A stretch of DNA of 64,000 bases from Paraktedonobacter carboxidivorans. GTDB taxonomy: Bacteria > Chloroflexota > Ktedonobacteria > Ktedonobacterales > Ktedonobacteraceae. Made by a program: the position numbers and the translations under genes. Every line of letters starts with the position of its first letter. Position 1 is the first letter of the stretch. The stretch lies in assembly GCA_041156125.1 (NCBI GenBank), contig JBEVTI010000031.1, positions 5,736 to 69,735 of the forward strand, given 5' to 3'. The notes beneath the pieces are model-generated. The model searched no databases. It was not told the DNA's origin and worked only from the letters and a program-made list of their open reading frames with translations. Shown here piece after piece: positions 17,359 through 26,301 of this stretch.

Positions 17359-18290
17359 AACACCTCTTCGAGTGTCGCACGTAAAATACCGTCGTGAGCC
17401 GCGAGCCGTTCGCGTGCCTGCTGCGGCGTGAGGTTCGTCTTACCAAGAAGCATCGCGGTTTTGACCTCGCCCCCGCTCTGTTGCAGCAGGGCCTCGCAGG
17501 TCTCTTTATCCAGGCCGGTCACACTCTGTACGGCCTTCAAGGCGCGCAAATGCAGCTTAAAGTTCGTTGCTCGCACATCGATCATCAAATTGCCATACGT
17601 CTTGCCAAGCAGAATCATGCTGCCAGTGCTCAGCATATTCAGGACCATCTTCTGAGCTGTGCCAGCTTTGAGGCGCGTTGAACCGGTAATGACCTCCGGC
17701 CCTACAACTGGCGCGATCATAATGTCCACAGCCTCTTCCAGTGGAACGCCGCGATTACAGGCAATGCCGATGGTCAACGCGCCGCGCCCACGCGCGTATG
17801 CCAGCGCGCCCAGGGCATAGGGTGTGCGTCCACTGGCCGCGATGCCGACCACCACATCCACGGCTCGCAGATTGAGCCGGGTGACATCTGCCTCGCCAGC
17901 CTCGACGCTATCCTCTTGATCTTCCTGAGCCTGGGACTGAGCAATTGGTCCACCAGCCAGCAGACCAATGACCATTTCAGGCGCGACATTAAATGTCGGC
18001 GGACACTCCGCTGCATCCAGCACGCCCAACCGCCCGGAGGTTCCAGCGCCCGCGTAGATCAGGCGACCACCCGCGCGCAGGCGGGCCGTGATCTCTTCAA
18101 GCGCGCGCGCGATTTGGGGAAGCTCCTGAGCAATCGCTTGCGCGACCTTCGCGTCTTCCGCGTTCATCACCTGAGCAATCTCCAGCGGACTCATCCGGTC
18201 GATCTCGCTCGTCGCGGGATTGGCTTTCTCTGTTTCCAGCATAGTGACAGCTAGCGCCTGTGCCGGAACCGTCTGTGGCTCATCTGCCAT
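17355..18290 (-). CDS. murQ: N-acetylmuramic acid 6-phosphate etherase
   Basis: A 311-residue SIS-domain enzyme that cleaves the lactyl ether of MurNAc-6-phosphate to give GlcNAc-6-phosphate and D-lactate. Hallmarks are LIYAGAGTSGRLGVLDAAE followed by CPPTFNV (the Glu of DAAECPPTF is the catalytic residue of the E. coli enzyme), GIAASGRTPYALGAL, and NRGVPLEEAVDIMI. The C-terminal UBA-like helix region ends at the stop that overlaps the kinase start. GAGGAG lies 9 bases before the ATG. The product GlcNAc-6P is the substrate of NagA encoded divergently at 19412. Confidence 0.95.
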   Translation of the reverse strand: MADEPQTVPAQALAVTMLETEKANPATSEIDRMSPLEIAQVMNAEDAKVAQAIAQELPQIARALEEITARLRAGGRLIYAGAGTSGRLGVLDAAECPPTFNVAPEMVIGLLAGGPIAQSQAQEDQEDSVEAGEADVTRLNLRAVDVVVGIAASGRTPYALGALAYARGRGALTIGIACNRGVPLEEAVDIMIAPVVGPEVITGSTRLKAGTAQKMVLNMLSTGSMILLGKTYGNLMIDVRATNFKLHLRALKAVQSVTGLDKETCEALLQQSGGEVKTAMLLGKTNLTPQQARERLAAHDGILRATLEEVL

Positions 18291-18380
18291 GCGATGTTAC
18301 TCCTCACGCTCTATCATCATGTCGATTTTACTCTGCCGTAGAGGTTGAGGTGGTCTGGCAGAGCCATTGAAAATAGCTGG

Positions 18381-19127
18381 CTATGGCATCAATTGTTCGC
18401 GCTTCATATGTGTAAAGAAGACATATTTATTGCCACAATAGATGGATTTCGCGTATTCAATGGGCAAATCGCGTTCCGTATACGTTGTACGACGAATAAA
18501 GAGAGCCGCGCTGCCCATGGGAACCTTGAGGAGCTGGCTTTCTTCGGGACCAACCGGGCCGGCTTCTAACTCTTGTTCCGCCTCCATCAATGGCTGTCCA
18601 TACTTATCTTCTAAGAGGCGATAGAGCGAATTTTTTTCCAGATCTTCTGCGAGCAAGCGTTCGCAGCCTATGAAGCTGAGGCTGGAGATCTCGATTGCCA
18701 GGGGTATCTCATCGGCCAGGCGCAAGCGTTGCAGGCGAAAGACCATCAGGCCGGGTTTAATGTGCAGGCGTTCGGCCAACGACTCGTCAGCAGGAATCAT
18801 CTGCGCCGAGATGACTTTAGAGCCTGGGCGCTGCCCACGGGCCTTCATGTCCTCGGTAAAGCCAGTCAGGTTGATCAGTTGCTGAGTAATTTTGTGGCGG
18901 CTCACAAAGGTCCCTTTACCCTGCTCGCGGTAAAAGAGTCCCTCATTGACCAGTTCAGTGATCGCCTGCCGCGCGGTCATACGACTGATACCGTACTGCT
19001 CTCCCAGTTCGCGCTCCGATGGAATGAGATCGCCCGGTTTCCATTCGCTAGCACGGATCTTTTCCCGCATAATCTCTTTAAGCTGGTAGTAACGCGGTAA
19101 GGGACTTTTACGTACAATAGAACTCAT
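18381..19127 (-). CDS. GntR/HutC-family regulator with UTRA domain (NagR/DasR-like)
   Basis: A 248-residue repressor. Residues about 10-80 are a GntR winged helix (GDLIPSERELGEQYGISRMT, then ARQAITELVNEGLFYREQGKG), and 95-240 are a UTRA effector domain (PADESLAERLHIKPGLMVFR, then RLQRLRLADEIPLAIE). NagR and DasR of this family respond to GlcN-6P or GlcNAc-6P. Its position at the head of the murQ-kinase-nagZ block, divergent from nagA, and operator-like sequences in both promoter regions of the nagA/importer side support control of amino-sugar genes. AAAGGG lies about 10 bases upstream of the ATG. Confidence 0.92.
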   Translation of the reverse strand: MSSIVRKSPLPRYYQLKEIMREKIRASEWKPGDLIPSERELGEQYGISRMTARQAITELVNEGLFYREQGKGTFVSRHKITQQLINLTGFTEDMKARGQRPGSKVISAQMIPADESLAERLHIKPGLMVFRLQRLRLADEIPLAIEISSLSFIGCERLLAEDLEKNSLYRLLEDKYGQPLMEAEQELEAGPVGPEESQLLKVPMGSAALFIRRTTYTERDLPIEYAKSIYCGNKYVFFTHMKREQLMP

Positions 19128-19213
19128 TGGATGAGTCCACCCTTTCTCTGAGATTCTGAACCGCAGTCTATCATTTTTCAGTCCCTTTGGGAAGACTTTT
19201 TTGGCTCTAGTAG

Positions 19214-19299
19214 AGTTACGTAACTAGATGGTATAATTGGTATGTTGTATAGACCACCAACACAAGTATAATAGTGTCACATTTTTGACGAAACGTCAA
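19214..19299. promoter_or_regulatory. Divergent gntR/nagA promoter region with operator-like elements
   Basis: The 284-bp gap holds: a perfect 12-bp palindrome AGTTACGTAACT at 19214-19225; a NagR/DasR-like 16-mer TGTTGTATAGACCACC at 19243-19258 (11 of 16 against either published-type consensus); a TATAAT at 19267-19272 with TTGTAT 16 bases before it, overlapping the operator-like site, pointing to nagA; and an inverted repeat TTGACG-AAA-CGTCAA at 19285-19299. A second TATAAT is at 19232-19237. Binding is inferred only. Confidence 0.55.
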
Positions 19300-19411
19300 G
19301 TGTGGGCTGCCAGCATAAGAGATGCGCCGGGAGAGGCAGTCTGAGGGTTTAAAGACAACAGATTACAGGCTTTTCCCTGTCAGGAGGCTTAATCAAAGGA
19401 GTAAAGGATCA

Positions 19412-20593
19412 ATGCGGTTTACGTTACGTGGAACACGTCTGGTTGATGCGAATATGGATCTGGCCAGAGGTGAGATAACCGTCGATGGGGCGCACATCGA
19501 GTATGTGGGAGAGAGAAATAAGGCAGCGGGCAAGATAGTGGATGCCAGCCAGACTATAGTGGTGCCTGGTTTTATCGAAGTGCATACGCATGGTGGCGGA
19601 GGGTTTGAACTGCATACGACTGATGCCGAGCAAATCCATGGCTATGCTCGTTGGGTGGTCAGTACAGGCGTGACCTCGTTTCTCACTTCAGTGGTGGGCA
19701 TACCGGGCGCGCTCCCTCTGGCACAATTGCGCACAGCTGTTGCTGCCCTTGAACATCAGGGTGCGGGCGCGGAAGTGCTAGGAATTTTTCTGGAGGGACC
19801 CTATATTAACGTCAAGCGCCGGGGAGCGCACCCGCCATCCTGGTTGCGCCAGCCAGAGCCAGCGGAAACGCGCCAGTTGCTGGACGCGGCTGCTGGCCAC
19901 CTGCGCCTGATCACCGTCGCCCCCGAACTGGCGGGCGCGCACGAGATGATCAGCACGCTGCTGGCAGCCGGGGTAACGGTCGGTATTGGGCACACAGACG
20001 CTACCTATGAGCAGACCGAAGAGGCCGTCGCGCTAGGTATCACGCATGTCACTCACTGCTTTAATGCCATGCGTCCGCTGCTCCATCGCGCTCCCGGCCC
20101 CCTCGCGGCCATCGCGAAGGCGCCTCAGGTGCAGGGCGAACTGATCGCCGATGGAGTCCATGTCCATCCCGAAGTCATGCGCTTGCTGGTAAAGATGCTG
20201 GGTACACAGCGTATTGTCGTGATTACTGACGCCCAGGCCGCAGCTGGTATGGAGAACGGCGCGCAATTTGAGTTCGCCGGACAGACGGCGGAAGTCATCT
20301 GCGGAGCCGCTTACCTGGCCGATGGTACCCTGACTGGCAGTGTCCTGACCATGCAGCAGGCGCTCACTAATATGCTAGAGATGACGTATGTCTCTCTCTC
20401 TGAGGCAATCGGCATGCTGACCCTGAATCCTGCTCGAAGCGCGCGCGCCGACTCGCGCAAAGGGCTTTTACGCTCTGGTTATGACGCCGATCTGCTTGTC
20501 TTTGACGCTGCCTTGAACTTGCAGGCGACCATCTGTCAGGGTCAACTGGCTTACGCCAACGACACGTGGAGCGCGTTACTGCGAGAAGCCTGA
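19412..20593 (+). CDS. nagA: N-acetylglucosamine-6-phosphate deacetylase
   Basis: A 393-residue amidohydrolase converting GlcNAc-6P to glucosamine-6P and acetate in the cytoplasm. Metal and substrate motifs: VHTHGGGGFE near 60, LEGPYIN near 130, GIGHTDATYEQ near 195, THCFNAMRPL near 215, LIADGVHVHPE and VVITDAQAAAGM; the family proton-acceptor Asp is in TDA. The start is the ATG at 19412 with GGAG and AAAGGA just upstream; an in-frame ATG at 19322 would add a 30-residue non-homologous tail. It completes the pathway muropeptide - GlcNAc/MurNAc - GlcNAc-6P - GlcN-6P. No nagB is present in the window. Confidence 0.94.
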   Translation: MRFTLRGTRLVDANMDLARGEITVDGAHIEYVGERNKAAGKIVDASQTIVVPGFIEVHTHGGGGFELHTTDAEQIHGYARWVVSTGVTSFLTSVVGIPGALPLAQLRTAVAALEHQGAGAEVLGIFLEGPYINVKRRGAHPPSWLRQPEPAETRQLLDAAAGHLRLITVAPELAGAHEMISTLLAAGVTVGIGHTDATYEQTEEAVALGITHVTHCFNAMRPLLHRAPGPLAAIAKAPQVQGELIADGVHVHPEVMRLLVKMLGTQRIVVITDAQAAAGMENGAQFEFAGQTAEVICGAAYLADGTLTGSVLTMQQALTNMLEMTYVSLSEAIGMLTLNPARSARADSRKGLLRSGYDADLLVFDAALNLQATICQGQLAYANDTWSALLREA

Positions 20594-20663
20594 CCTCCCT
20601 GCATCCAGCATTTTCTGCAAGTGTTCAGACCGCAGGTGGTCATTTTTTACCAATTTATGGTCT

Positions 20664-20707
20664 AGTGGTCTAGACATCTTGACAAATTATCCAGTACAGA
20701 GTACAGT
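20664..20707 (+). promoter_or_regulatory. Importer promoter with DasR/NagR-like operator
   Basis: The 16-mer AGTGGTCTAGACATCT at 20664-20679 matches the DasR dre consensus A(C/G)TGGTCTAGACCA(C/G)T at 14 of 16 positions. It abuts TTGACA (20679-20684), with TACAGT (20702-20707) exactly 17 bases later, so it would block RNA polymerase at the -35 box. The rest of the 459-bp gap, including a leader of about 340 nt before the binding-protein gene, shows no clear hairpin. Confidence 0.65.
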
Positions 20708-21052
20708 ACGTACAGAGATTGATCCCGATGAATATGTAGGCGACCAGCAAGACCATTGGCGAACTGGTTAATAGCCAGGGCAAGCAATGGTCTGGGAGGA
20801 AAGGAGTTCTTTCTGCAGGGCTAATGCAAGCATACTCAGGGTCATGACGCAGAGCAAAAGTATCTTAGTTTGAGGCGCGCGGCCCGCATGGTTGCACCAG
20901 AACTTATGAACCCCTTATGACATGTCTGCTGGTAAACAGAATGTGTAGACCAGTTCTCCAGTTTCTTCTTACAGCTTTTGTCGGTTAAATATTTTTTATA
21001 GAATGGCGTCAAGATCAATAGAGGCCATTCTAGCAGTGTTAGGAGGTTTCCT

Positions 21053-22750
21053 GTGTCTCCCAACTCTCTTTCATCGTTGCGGATGAGACTCAAGGCAGGG
21101 TTTCTGCTATCTTCCCTGCTACTTGTGCTGGCGCTGCTCGTCGCGGCCTGTGGTTCTACGGGCCAGCAGACGACGAGCAGCCAGCATCACAAGCTGCGCG
21201 TTGGCGCTTTTGTGGGCAGCGCCTTCCCCACCGAGACCAATCCGTACAACAACAACACATCGTCTGATGCGCCAGGTGTACAGGGTTTCGTGTATGAAAC
21301 GCTCTTCTTCGTTAATTTGAGCGACAACTTGACAACCCCCTTATTAGGTATGAGCTCATCCTGGGACAGCAGCAACACCAAACTGACCGTTAACCTGCGT
21401 CAGGGTGTCAAATGGAGCGATGGCCAGGCTTTTACCTCGGCTGACGTAGCATTTACCTTTAACACGGTGCTCACCAAGAACAAGAACATCGCGGATCTCC
21501 AGGGCGACTGGGCATATCTAAGTAGTGTAGCTGCCACGGATACCAACACCGTCGTCTTTACCTTTAAGAAGGCATATACCCCGGCAGCTTTCTACGTGCT
21601 GTCACAGACCTTTATCGTGCCGCAGCATATCTGGTCAACAGTTAATAATCCCTCAACCGATAATCCCGCCCTGGTTGGTACCGGCCCGCTGGTGCAGTCC
21701 AAGTTCTCATCGGCGTTACTGGTCTACAGTCGCAATGCCAACTATTGGAACAACGCGGCCAACAAGATCGATGAAGTTGACTTCCCCGCCATCAAAGACA
21801 ACGCCACGCTTGAAGAAGAATTGATCGCAGGTCAACTCGACTGGGGCAGCTTTGGCGCGGATGCCAGCCTGAAAACGGCCTATGTAAACAAAGATGCGGC
21901 GCACAACAAATACTACTTCTCCTCAACTGCTGTTGTCGCGCTTTACTTGAATGATAGTAAGGCCCCATTCAACAACGTTGACGTGCGCCAGGCGATTAGC
22001 GCCGCGCTAGACCGCGAGGCAATGTCCACCGAAGCCGAGAACGGCTACGAGACTCCTGCCAGCACGGCGGGCCTGACCGCGAACAATGCTCCGTATGTGC
22101 AGTCCAAGTATGCAAGTAGTCCCACCGCGCCCAATCTGACGGCTGTGGCTACGCACATGCAAGCAGCCGGTTACACCAAAGGTAGCGATGGTTTCTGGAA
22201 GGACAAGAGCGGTGCCAAACTGACCGTGAAGTACCAGGTACCAAACGACTGGAGCGACTGGGTAGCGATCGCCAACATCATGAAGCAGAACCTGCAGTCC
22301 GCTGGTATTGACGGTCAGGTTGACGCGATTGGTGATAGCGCCTTCTTCACCAACCGTAGTACGGGCAGCTTCCCGGCCATGATCACAGGCTTCTTTGGTG
22401 GTCCGACGCCCTTCTATCAATATAATTCGCACCTCTACAGCGCGAACGACGCAGCCAAAAGCGGTGGCCAGAACTGGGGTCACTACAGTAATCCGCAGTT
22501 CGACGCCCTTTTACAGCAGTACGCGCAGTCCTCGGACAAGGCCCAGCAGACCGCGCTGATCAGCCAGATGCAAGACATCTTCTATCAGCAGTTGCCGGTG
22601 ATTCCGCTGCTGAATGCCGCGAACTGGTTCGAGTATTCGACCAAACATTACACCGGCTGGCCTTCAGCGCAAACCCCTTATGCCCTGGGTCCAACCTACG
22701 ATGCTCCTGGTAACGAGATAGTTCTCACGCATCTCCAGCCAGCCAGTTAA
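21053..22750 (+). CDS. ABC importer substrate-binding lipoprotein, oligopeptide family (SBP_bac_5)
   Basis: A 565-residue family 5 extracellular binding protein (DppA/OppA type). N-terminal signal RMRLKAGFLLSSLLLVLALL ends in lipobox VAAC near residue 33. The body has the family pattern: YETLFFVN, NLRQGVKWSDGQAFTSADVA, FTFNTVLTKN, GTGPLVQSKF, DVRQAISAALDREAMS. The GTG start at 21053 has AGGAGG 7 bases upstream. Bound ligand is unknown; the neighbouring amino-sugar genes and the shared operator suggest muropeptides or chito-oligosaccharides, which family 5 proteins are known to bind in some bacteria. It is followed by two permeases and two ATPases. Confidence 0.93.
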   Translation: MSPNSLSSLRMRLKAGFLLSSLLLVLALLVAACGSTGQQTTSSQHHKLRVGAFVGSAFPTETNPYNNNTSSDAPGVQGFVYETLFFVNLSDNLTTPLLGMSSSWDSSNTKLTVNLRQGVKWSDGQAFTSADVAFTFNTVLTKNKNIADLQGDWAYLSSVAATDTNTVVFTFKKAYTPAAFYVLSQTFIVPQHIWSTVNNPSTDNPALVGTGPLVQSKFSSALLVYSRNANYWNNAANKIDEVDFPAIKDNATLEEELIAGQLDWGSFGADASLKTAYVNKDAAHNKYYFSSTAVVALYLNDSKAPFNNVDVRQAISAALDREAMSTEAENGYETPASTAGLTANNAPYVQSKYASSPTAPNLTAVATHMQAAGYTKGSDGFWKDKSGAKLTVKYQVPNDWSDWVAIANIMKQNLQSAGIDGQVDAIGDSAFFTNRSTGSFPAMITGFFGGPTPFYQYNSHLYSANDAAKSGGQNWGHYSNPQFDALLQQYAQSSDKAQQTALISQMQDIFYQQLPVIPLLNAANWFEYSTKHYTGWPSAQTPYALGPTYDAPGNEIVLTHLQPAS

Positions 22751-22764
22751 GTCTATGGCCGAAT

Positions 22765-22800
22765 AGTGAGGCCATGAGTTGTGCTTATCATGGCCTCACT
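22765..22800 (+). terminator. Hairpin after the binding-protein gene
   Basis: Arms 22765-22777 and 22788-22800 (13 bp) pair perfectly, 15 bases after the stop. It could lower readthrough into the permease genes, which gives the usual excess of binding protein. A further palindrome, CCTGATTTT-GC-AAAATCAGG, is at 22814-22833. Confidence 0.55.
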
Positions 22801-22868
22801 GGTATGAGTTAGCCCTGATTTTGCAAAATCAGGCCAAAACAGCTTTTACCTCCCCGCCCGGGAGAAAA

Positions 22869-22909
22869 GAAGAGGTTTGGCTGGCGCGCAGCGCCCGCCA
22901 AACCTCTTC
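22869..22909. repeat. Hairpin next to dispersed repeat A
   Basis: Outer arms GAAGAGGTTTGGC at 22869-22881 and its complement at 22897-22909, with an inner GGCGC/GCGCC stem. Its right edge joins repeat A. The arm sequence is unrelated to the hairpin beside the other copy of repeat A. Confidence 0.7.
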
Positions 22910-22975
22910 AAAACAAAAGGGGTGGGAAGTACAACACGCTCGTGCTGCTTAGAAAAAATCTGGGATCACTCATAT
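22908..22975 (+). repeat. Dispersed repeat A, copy 1
   Basis: About 68 bp beginning TCAAAACAAAAGGGGTGGGA and ending GGGATCACTCATAT, nearly identical to 49413-49476 apart from a 4-base indel and a few changes. It contains no start codon with ribosome site and no ORF. The gap 22751-23192 also has a TATACT at about 23027 that could be a -10 for the permeases. Confidence 0.8.
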
Positions 22976-23192
22976 CTCTTTTTCTCGCCAAATAGCCAGA
23001 GAGATAGCCAGGGAAACACTCTTGTGTTATACTACTCGACAGTAGTAAGTAGGTAAGCGGCGCACTGGGGCGTATCATCTTGTCTCCCTGGAGTAACTGG
23101 TCCCTGTAGGGAAGATTACCTGGTTCGTGCCACCACGGATTAATCTTAAAGGAGCGCAAAACAGTATTTGAGCTTGGAAAGGCAATCACAAG

Positions 23193-24191
23193 ATGCGTCA
23201 CCTACTCCGTCGCGTACTCTTCTACCTGGCCGCTGTCTGGGCCTCGGTCACGATGAATTTTTTTATTCCACGTATGGCTCCGGGTGATCCTGTGCAGCTC
23301 ATGGTCGGGAATATGCAAAAAGCGGGCATCAAGCCCACGCCCGACACCATTCGGACGCTGGGGGCGTCATTGGGCCTGGACACGACTGATCCCATCTGGC
23401 TTCAGTATGTCAAATACCTCAATGATCTTCTGCACGGCAATTTTGGGCTTTCATTTACGAACTCTGGCATGCCAGTGCTGGCTGTGCTGAACCAGGGTAT
23501 CTTATGGACCCTTGGCCTGGGAACTATTGCCGTGGTAATCGGCTTTCTGCTGGGGTGTACTATTGGCGTTATCACTGCCTGGAAGCGCAATACAATCATC
23601 GATAGCACCCTTTCTCCCGCGCTGACCTTTCTCTATGCCATTCCCCCTTTCTGGTTAGCGCTGGTCATCGTCTACATCTTTGGTTTCACCCTGGGCTGGT
23701 TTCCCTTTGCCGATGGCTATGATACATCGCTGGATATCACTGTCTCGTGGGATTTTATCTCCAGCGTGCTCTACCACGGTTTTCTGCCAGCTCTGACCCT
23801 GGTGGTCTCTTCGCTAGCTGGCTGGATGCTGGTCATGCGTAACTCGATGGTGGGCGTACTTTCCGACGATTATGTTATACTGGCGCGCGCTAAAGGCTTG
23901 AGGCAGAGCCGTGTGCTGATGCTTTACGCGGCGCGCAACGCGATTCTGCCGAATATTGCGAACTTTGCTCTGGCGTTAGGCTTTGTCGTGAGTGGTCAGG
24001 TGCTCACGGAAATAGTCTTCTCATATCCAGGCATAGGCGATACACTCTTTATCGCGGTCACTCAGCGCGACTATCCACTGATTCAGGCTGCTTTTCTGCT
24101 GATTGCCCTTGGAGTTCTGGGCGCCAATTTTCTGGCCGATATGTTGTATGCCGCGCTTGACCCGCGCGTGCGCATTGAGAAAGGCGCATAG
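23193..24191 (+). CDS. Oligopeptide-type ABC importer permease (DppB-like)
   Basis: A 332-residue inner-membrane permease. The first helix (LLRRVLFYLAAVWASVTMNF) and FFIPRMAPGDPVQ are typical of DppB/OppB; five further helices follow, with the EAA loop RNSMVGVLSDDYVILARAKG and then LRQSRVLMLYAARNAILP near 215-255 that contacts the ATPases, and a final helix before the C-terminus. GGAAAGG lies about 10 bases before the ATG. It is the first of four tightly packed transport genes. Confidence 0.94.
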   Translation: MRHLLRRVLFYLAAVWASVTMNFFIPRMAPGDPVQLMVGNMQKAGIKPTPDTIRTLGASLGLDTTDPIWLQYVKYLNDLLHGNFGLSFTNSGMPVLAVLNQGILWTLGLGTIAVVIGFLLGCTIGVITAWKRNTIIDSTLSPALTFLYAIPPFWLALVIVYIFGFTLGWFPFADGYDTSLDITVSWDFISSVLYHGFLPALTLVVSSLAGWMLVMRNSMVGVLSDDYVILARAKGLRQSRVLMLYAARNAILPNIANFALALGFVVSGQVLTEIVFSYPGIGDTLFIAVTQRDYPLIQAAFLLIALGVLGANFLADMLYAALDPRVRIEKGA

Positions 24192-24193
24192 GG

Positions 24194-25153
24194 ATGGCAG
24201 AATATTCTTCTTCGCGCCGGCAAATTGCTCAGTTAAACCTGGGGATGAAATCGTCAGGCGAGCGCGTCCTGGGCGCTGGCAGAGTGGCCTGGCGAGCGTT
24301 AACCGTCAATCGCAAGGTCGCTGCTGGCAGCATAATCGTTGGGATTTTTTTGCTGGTGGCGCTGTTTGGTCCGCTTTTCGTGCCAGCGGGCGCGAACATC
24401 ATCACCCATAACGGCAACCTGCCACCTTCCGCGGCCCACTGGTTAGGCACGACAAGTCTGGGCCAGGACATTCTTAGTCAATTGGTCCTGGGCACGCAGA
24501 CCTCGGTGCTATGGGGCTTTTTTAGCGGGATTCTAGTTATAGTAATCGCAATTGTCATTGGCCTGGTAGGCGGCTATTTCGGTGGAGTCATCGACGAGAT
24601 ACTTTCGTTTTTAACGAATGTTTTCCTGGTTTTACCCGGTATTCCTCTGATGCTGGTGTTAGCTTCCTACGTTCCCCCTGGCTCGTTAACCATTTCCCTG
24701 GTGGTAGCGGGCACAAGCTGGGCATTTGGCGCGCGTATGCTGCGCGCTCAGACGCTTTCGATGCGTAGCCGGGAATTTGTCGCAGCGGCTCGCTCGAATG
24801 GTGAGTCAGCGCTGCGCATCATCTTTTATGAAATTTTCCCCAATCAGTTATCACTGGTAGCGGCAAACTTTGTGAGCACGATGATTCAAGTGATCCTGGC
24901 GTTTGCAACCTTACAATTTCTGAATCTGGGAGATTCCCTGCAGGCCAGTTGGGGTGGTATGCTGTACTGGGCGAATAGCCAGAACGCGCTGCTAGCAGGG
25001 CAGTGGTGGTGGTTTGTTCCGCCCGGTGCTTGTATCGCCATTCTGGGTGCGGGCCTCTCGTTGATTAACTTTGGCATTGACGAGGTAGCAGACCCTCGTT
25101 TGCGCAGCGAGCCGAAGATCAAAGTGCCAAAAATCAAAAAGGCGGTAGCTTGA
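24194..25153 (+). CDS. Oligopeptide-type ABC importer permease (DppC-like)
   Basis: A 319-residue permease, partner of the upstream DppB-like protein. It has the DppC/OppC N-terminal helix (AAGSIIVGIFLLVALFGPLF), the HWLGTTSLGQDILSQLVLGT motif near 90, and the EAA loop RAQTLSMRSREFVAAARSNG near 190. It starts 2 bases after the upstream stop, so the two are translationally coupled; an ATG at 24245 is an alternative start that would omit 17 polar residues. The C-terminus ends in a lysine-rich tail. Confidence 0.93.
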   Translation: MAEYSSSRRQIAQLNLGMKSSGERVLGAGRVAWRALTVNRKVAAGSIIVGIFLLVALFGPLFVPAGANIITHNGNLPPSAAHWLGTTSLGQDILSQLVLGTQTSVLWGFFSGILVIVIAIVIGLVGGYFGGVIDEILSFLTNVFLVLPGIPLMLVLASYVPPGSLTISLVVAGTSWAFGARMLRAQTLSMRSREFVAAARSNGESALRIIFYEIFPNQLSLVAANFVSTMIQVILAFATLQFLNLGDSLQASWGGMLYWANSQNALLAGQWWWFVPPGACIAILGAGLSLINFGIDEVADPRLRSEPKIKVPKIKKAVA

Positions 25154-26301
25154 TGGTAACCAATGTTGGTACAAAAACCCTCCTGGAGGTCAGGAATCTC
25201 AGCGTCGATTATTCGGCGGCCAGTGGTGCTGTCCACGCTGTAGATAAGGTGAGCCTCTCATTGAAGCGCGGCGAGATCCTTGGTCTGGCTGGCGAAAGCG
25301 GTTGTGGTAAATCGACCCTGGCTTATGCCATTACGCGTTTGCTGCGTCCGCCCGCGTACGTTACGAGCGGCGAGGTCTTGTATTATCCCCCGGACGGTCG
25401 GGAGCGCGCGGCTGTTGTGAGCAGAATCGGGCGCAAAGAGAGGACTGAGAATGGGCCACTAGACATTCTGAGTCTCACGCCCTCGCAGTTGCGGCGCTTC
25501 CGCTGGAACGAACTGTCGATTGTTTTCCAGAGTGCGATGAACGCGTTGAACCCGGTCTTGACCGTAGGCGCGCAGATCACGGATGTGCTCAGAACGCATC
25601 GGCCTGACATGGGGACCGAGCAGCGCCAGCGCCGAGCTATTGAACTGCTTAATCTGGTGGGCATCGCGTCTGATCGTCTCAAAAGTTATCCTCACGAACT
25701 GAGCGGTGGCATGCGCCAGCGCGCAGTGATCGCGATTGCCCTGGCCCTCAATCCTGAATTGATCGTAATGGATGAGCCGACGACGGCGCTGGATGTGGTG
25801 GTGCAGCGTGAAATTCTAGAGTTGATCAGTTCGCTGTGTAAAGATTTCTCGATGGCTCTGATCTTTATCACGCACGATCTATCGTTGTTGCTCGAGCTGG
25901 CCGACAAGGTAGCGATTATGTACGCGGGCAAAATGGTAGAGAAGGCGAGTAGCCGCGACCTGTATCTTAATCCGCGCCATCCTTACAGCCATGGCCTGCT
26001 GAATTCGTTCCCGAACCTGCATGGTCCCATACGCAAGATGGGTGGCATTCCTGGCTCGCCGCCTGACCTGCGCGAGGTACCAGCAGGCTGCTCGTTTCAC
26101 CCGCGCTGTCCAATGGTTTTTGGACCCTGTCGGAGTGTCCAGCCCGTGCTCAAACCAGCTCTGCCCGGTGGCGCGGGCGACAACGCCCAGCTAGTCTCCT
26201 GCCACCTTTACGACTCACGCTTCTCTGCTGGTGATCTACCCACTACTGAGCAGTTTTCCGCAGCCTATGTGGCGAAAATTGAGGGAGGAAAGACTCGATG
26301 A
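25153..26301 (+). CDS. Oligopeptide-type ABC importer ATPase (DppD-like)
   Basis: A 382-residue ATPase. Walker A GLAGESGCGKSTLAYAI near 45, Q-loop in SIVFQSAMNALNPVLTVG, ABC signature LSGGMRQRAVIAIALA near 185, Walker B ELIVMDEPTTALD, H-loop FITHDLSLL, and the C-terminal oligopeptide extension with four conserved cysteines (AGCSFHPRCP...CR) that can hold an Fe-S cluster in relatives. The ATG at 25153 overlaps the permease stop in TGATG; a TTG three bases earlier is an alternative. Confidence 0.94.
   Translation: MVTNVGTKTLLEVRNLSVDYSAASGAVHAVDKVSLSLKRGEILGLAGESGCGKSTLAYAITRLLRPPAYVTSGEVLYYPPDGRERAAVVSRIGRKERTENGPLDILSLTPSQLRRFRWNELSIVFQSAMNALNPVLTVGAQITDVLRTHRPDMGTEQRQRRAIELLNLVGIASDRLKSYPHELSGGMRQRAVIAIALALNPELIVMDEPTTALDVVVQREILELISSLCKDFSMALIFITHDLSLLLELADKVAIMYAGKMVEKASSRDLYLNPRHPYSHGLLNSFPNLHGPIRKMGGIPGSPPDLREVPAGCSFHPRCPMVFGPCRSVQPVLKPALPGGAGDNAQLVSCHLYDSRFSAGDLPTTEQFSAAYVAKIEGGKTR

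Noticed and set aside
18351..18366. TGGTCT-GGC-AGAGCCA as a further DasR/NagR operator before murQ
   Set aside because: Only a half match to the operator, located between two genes of one transcript; too weak to list.
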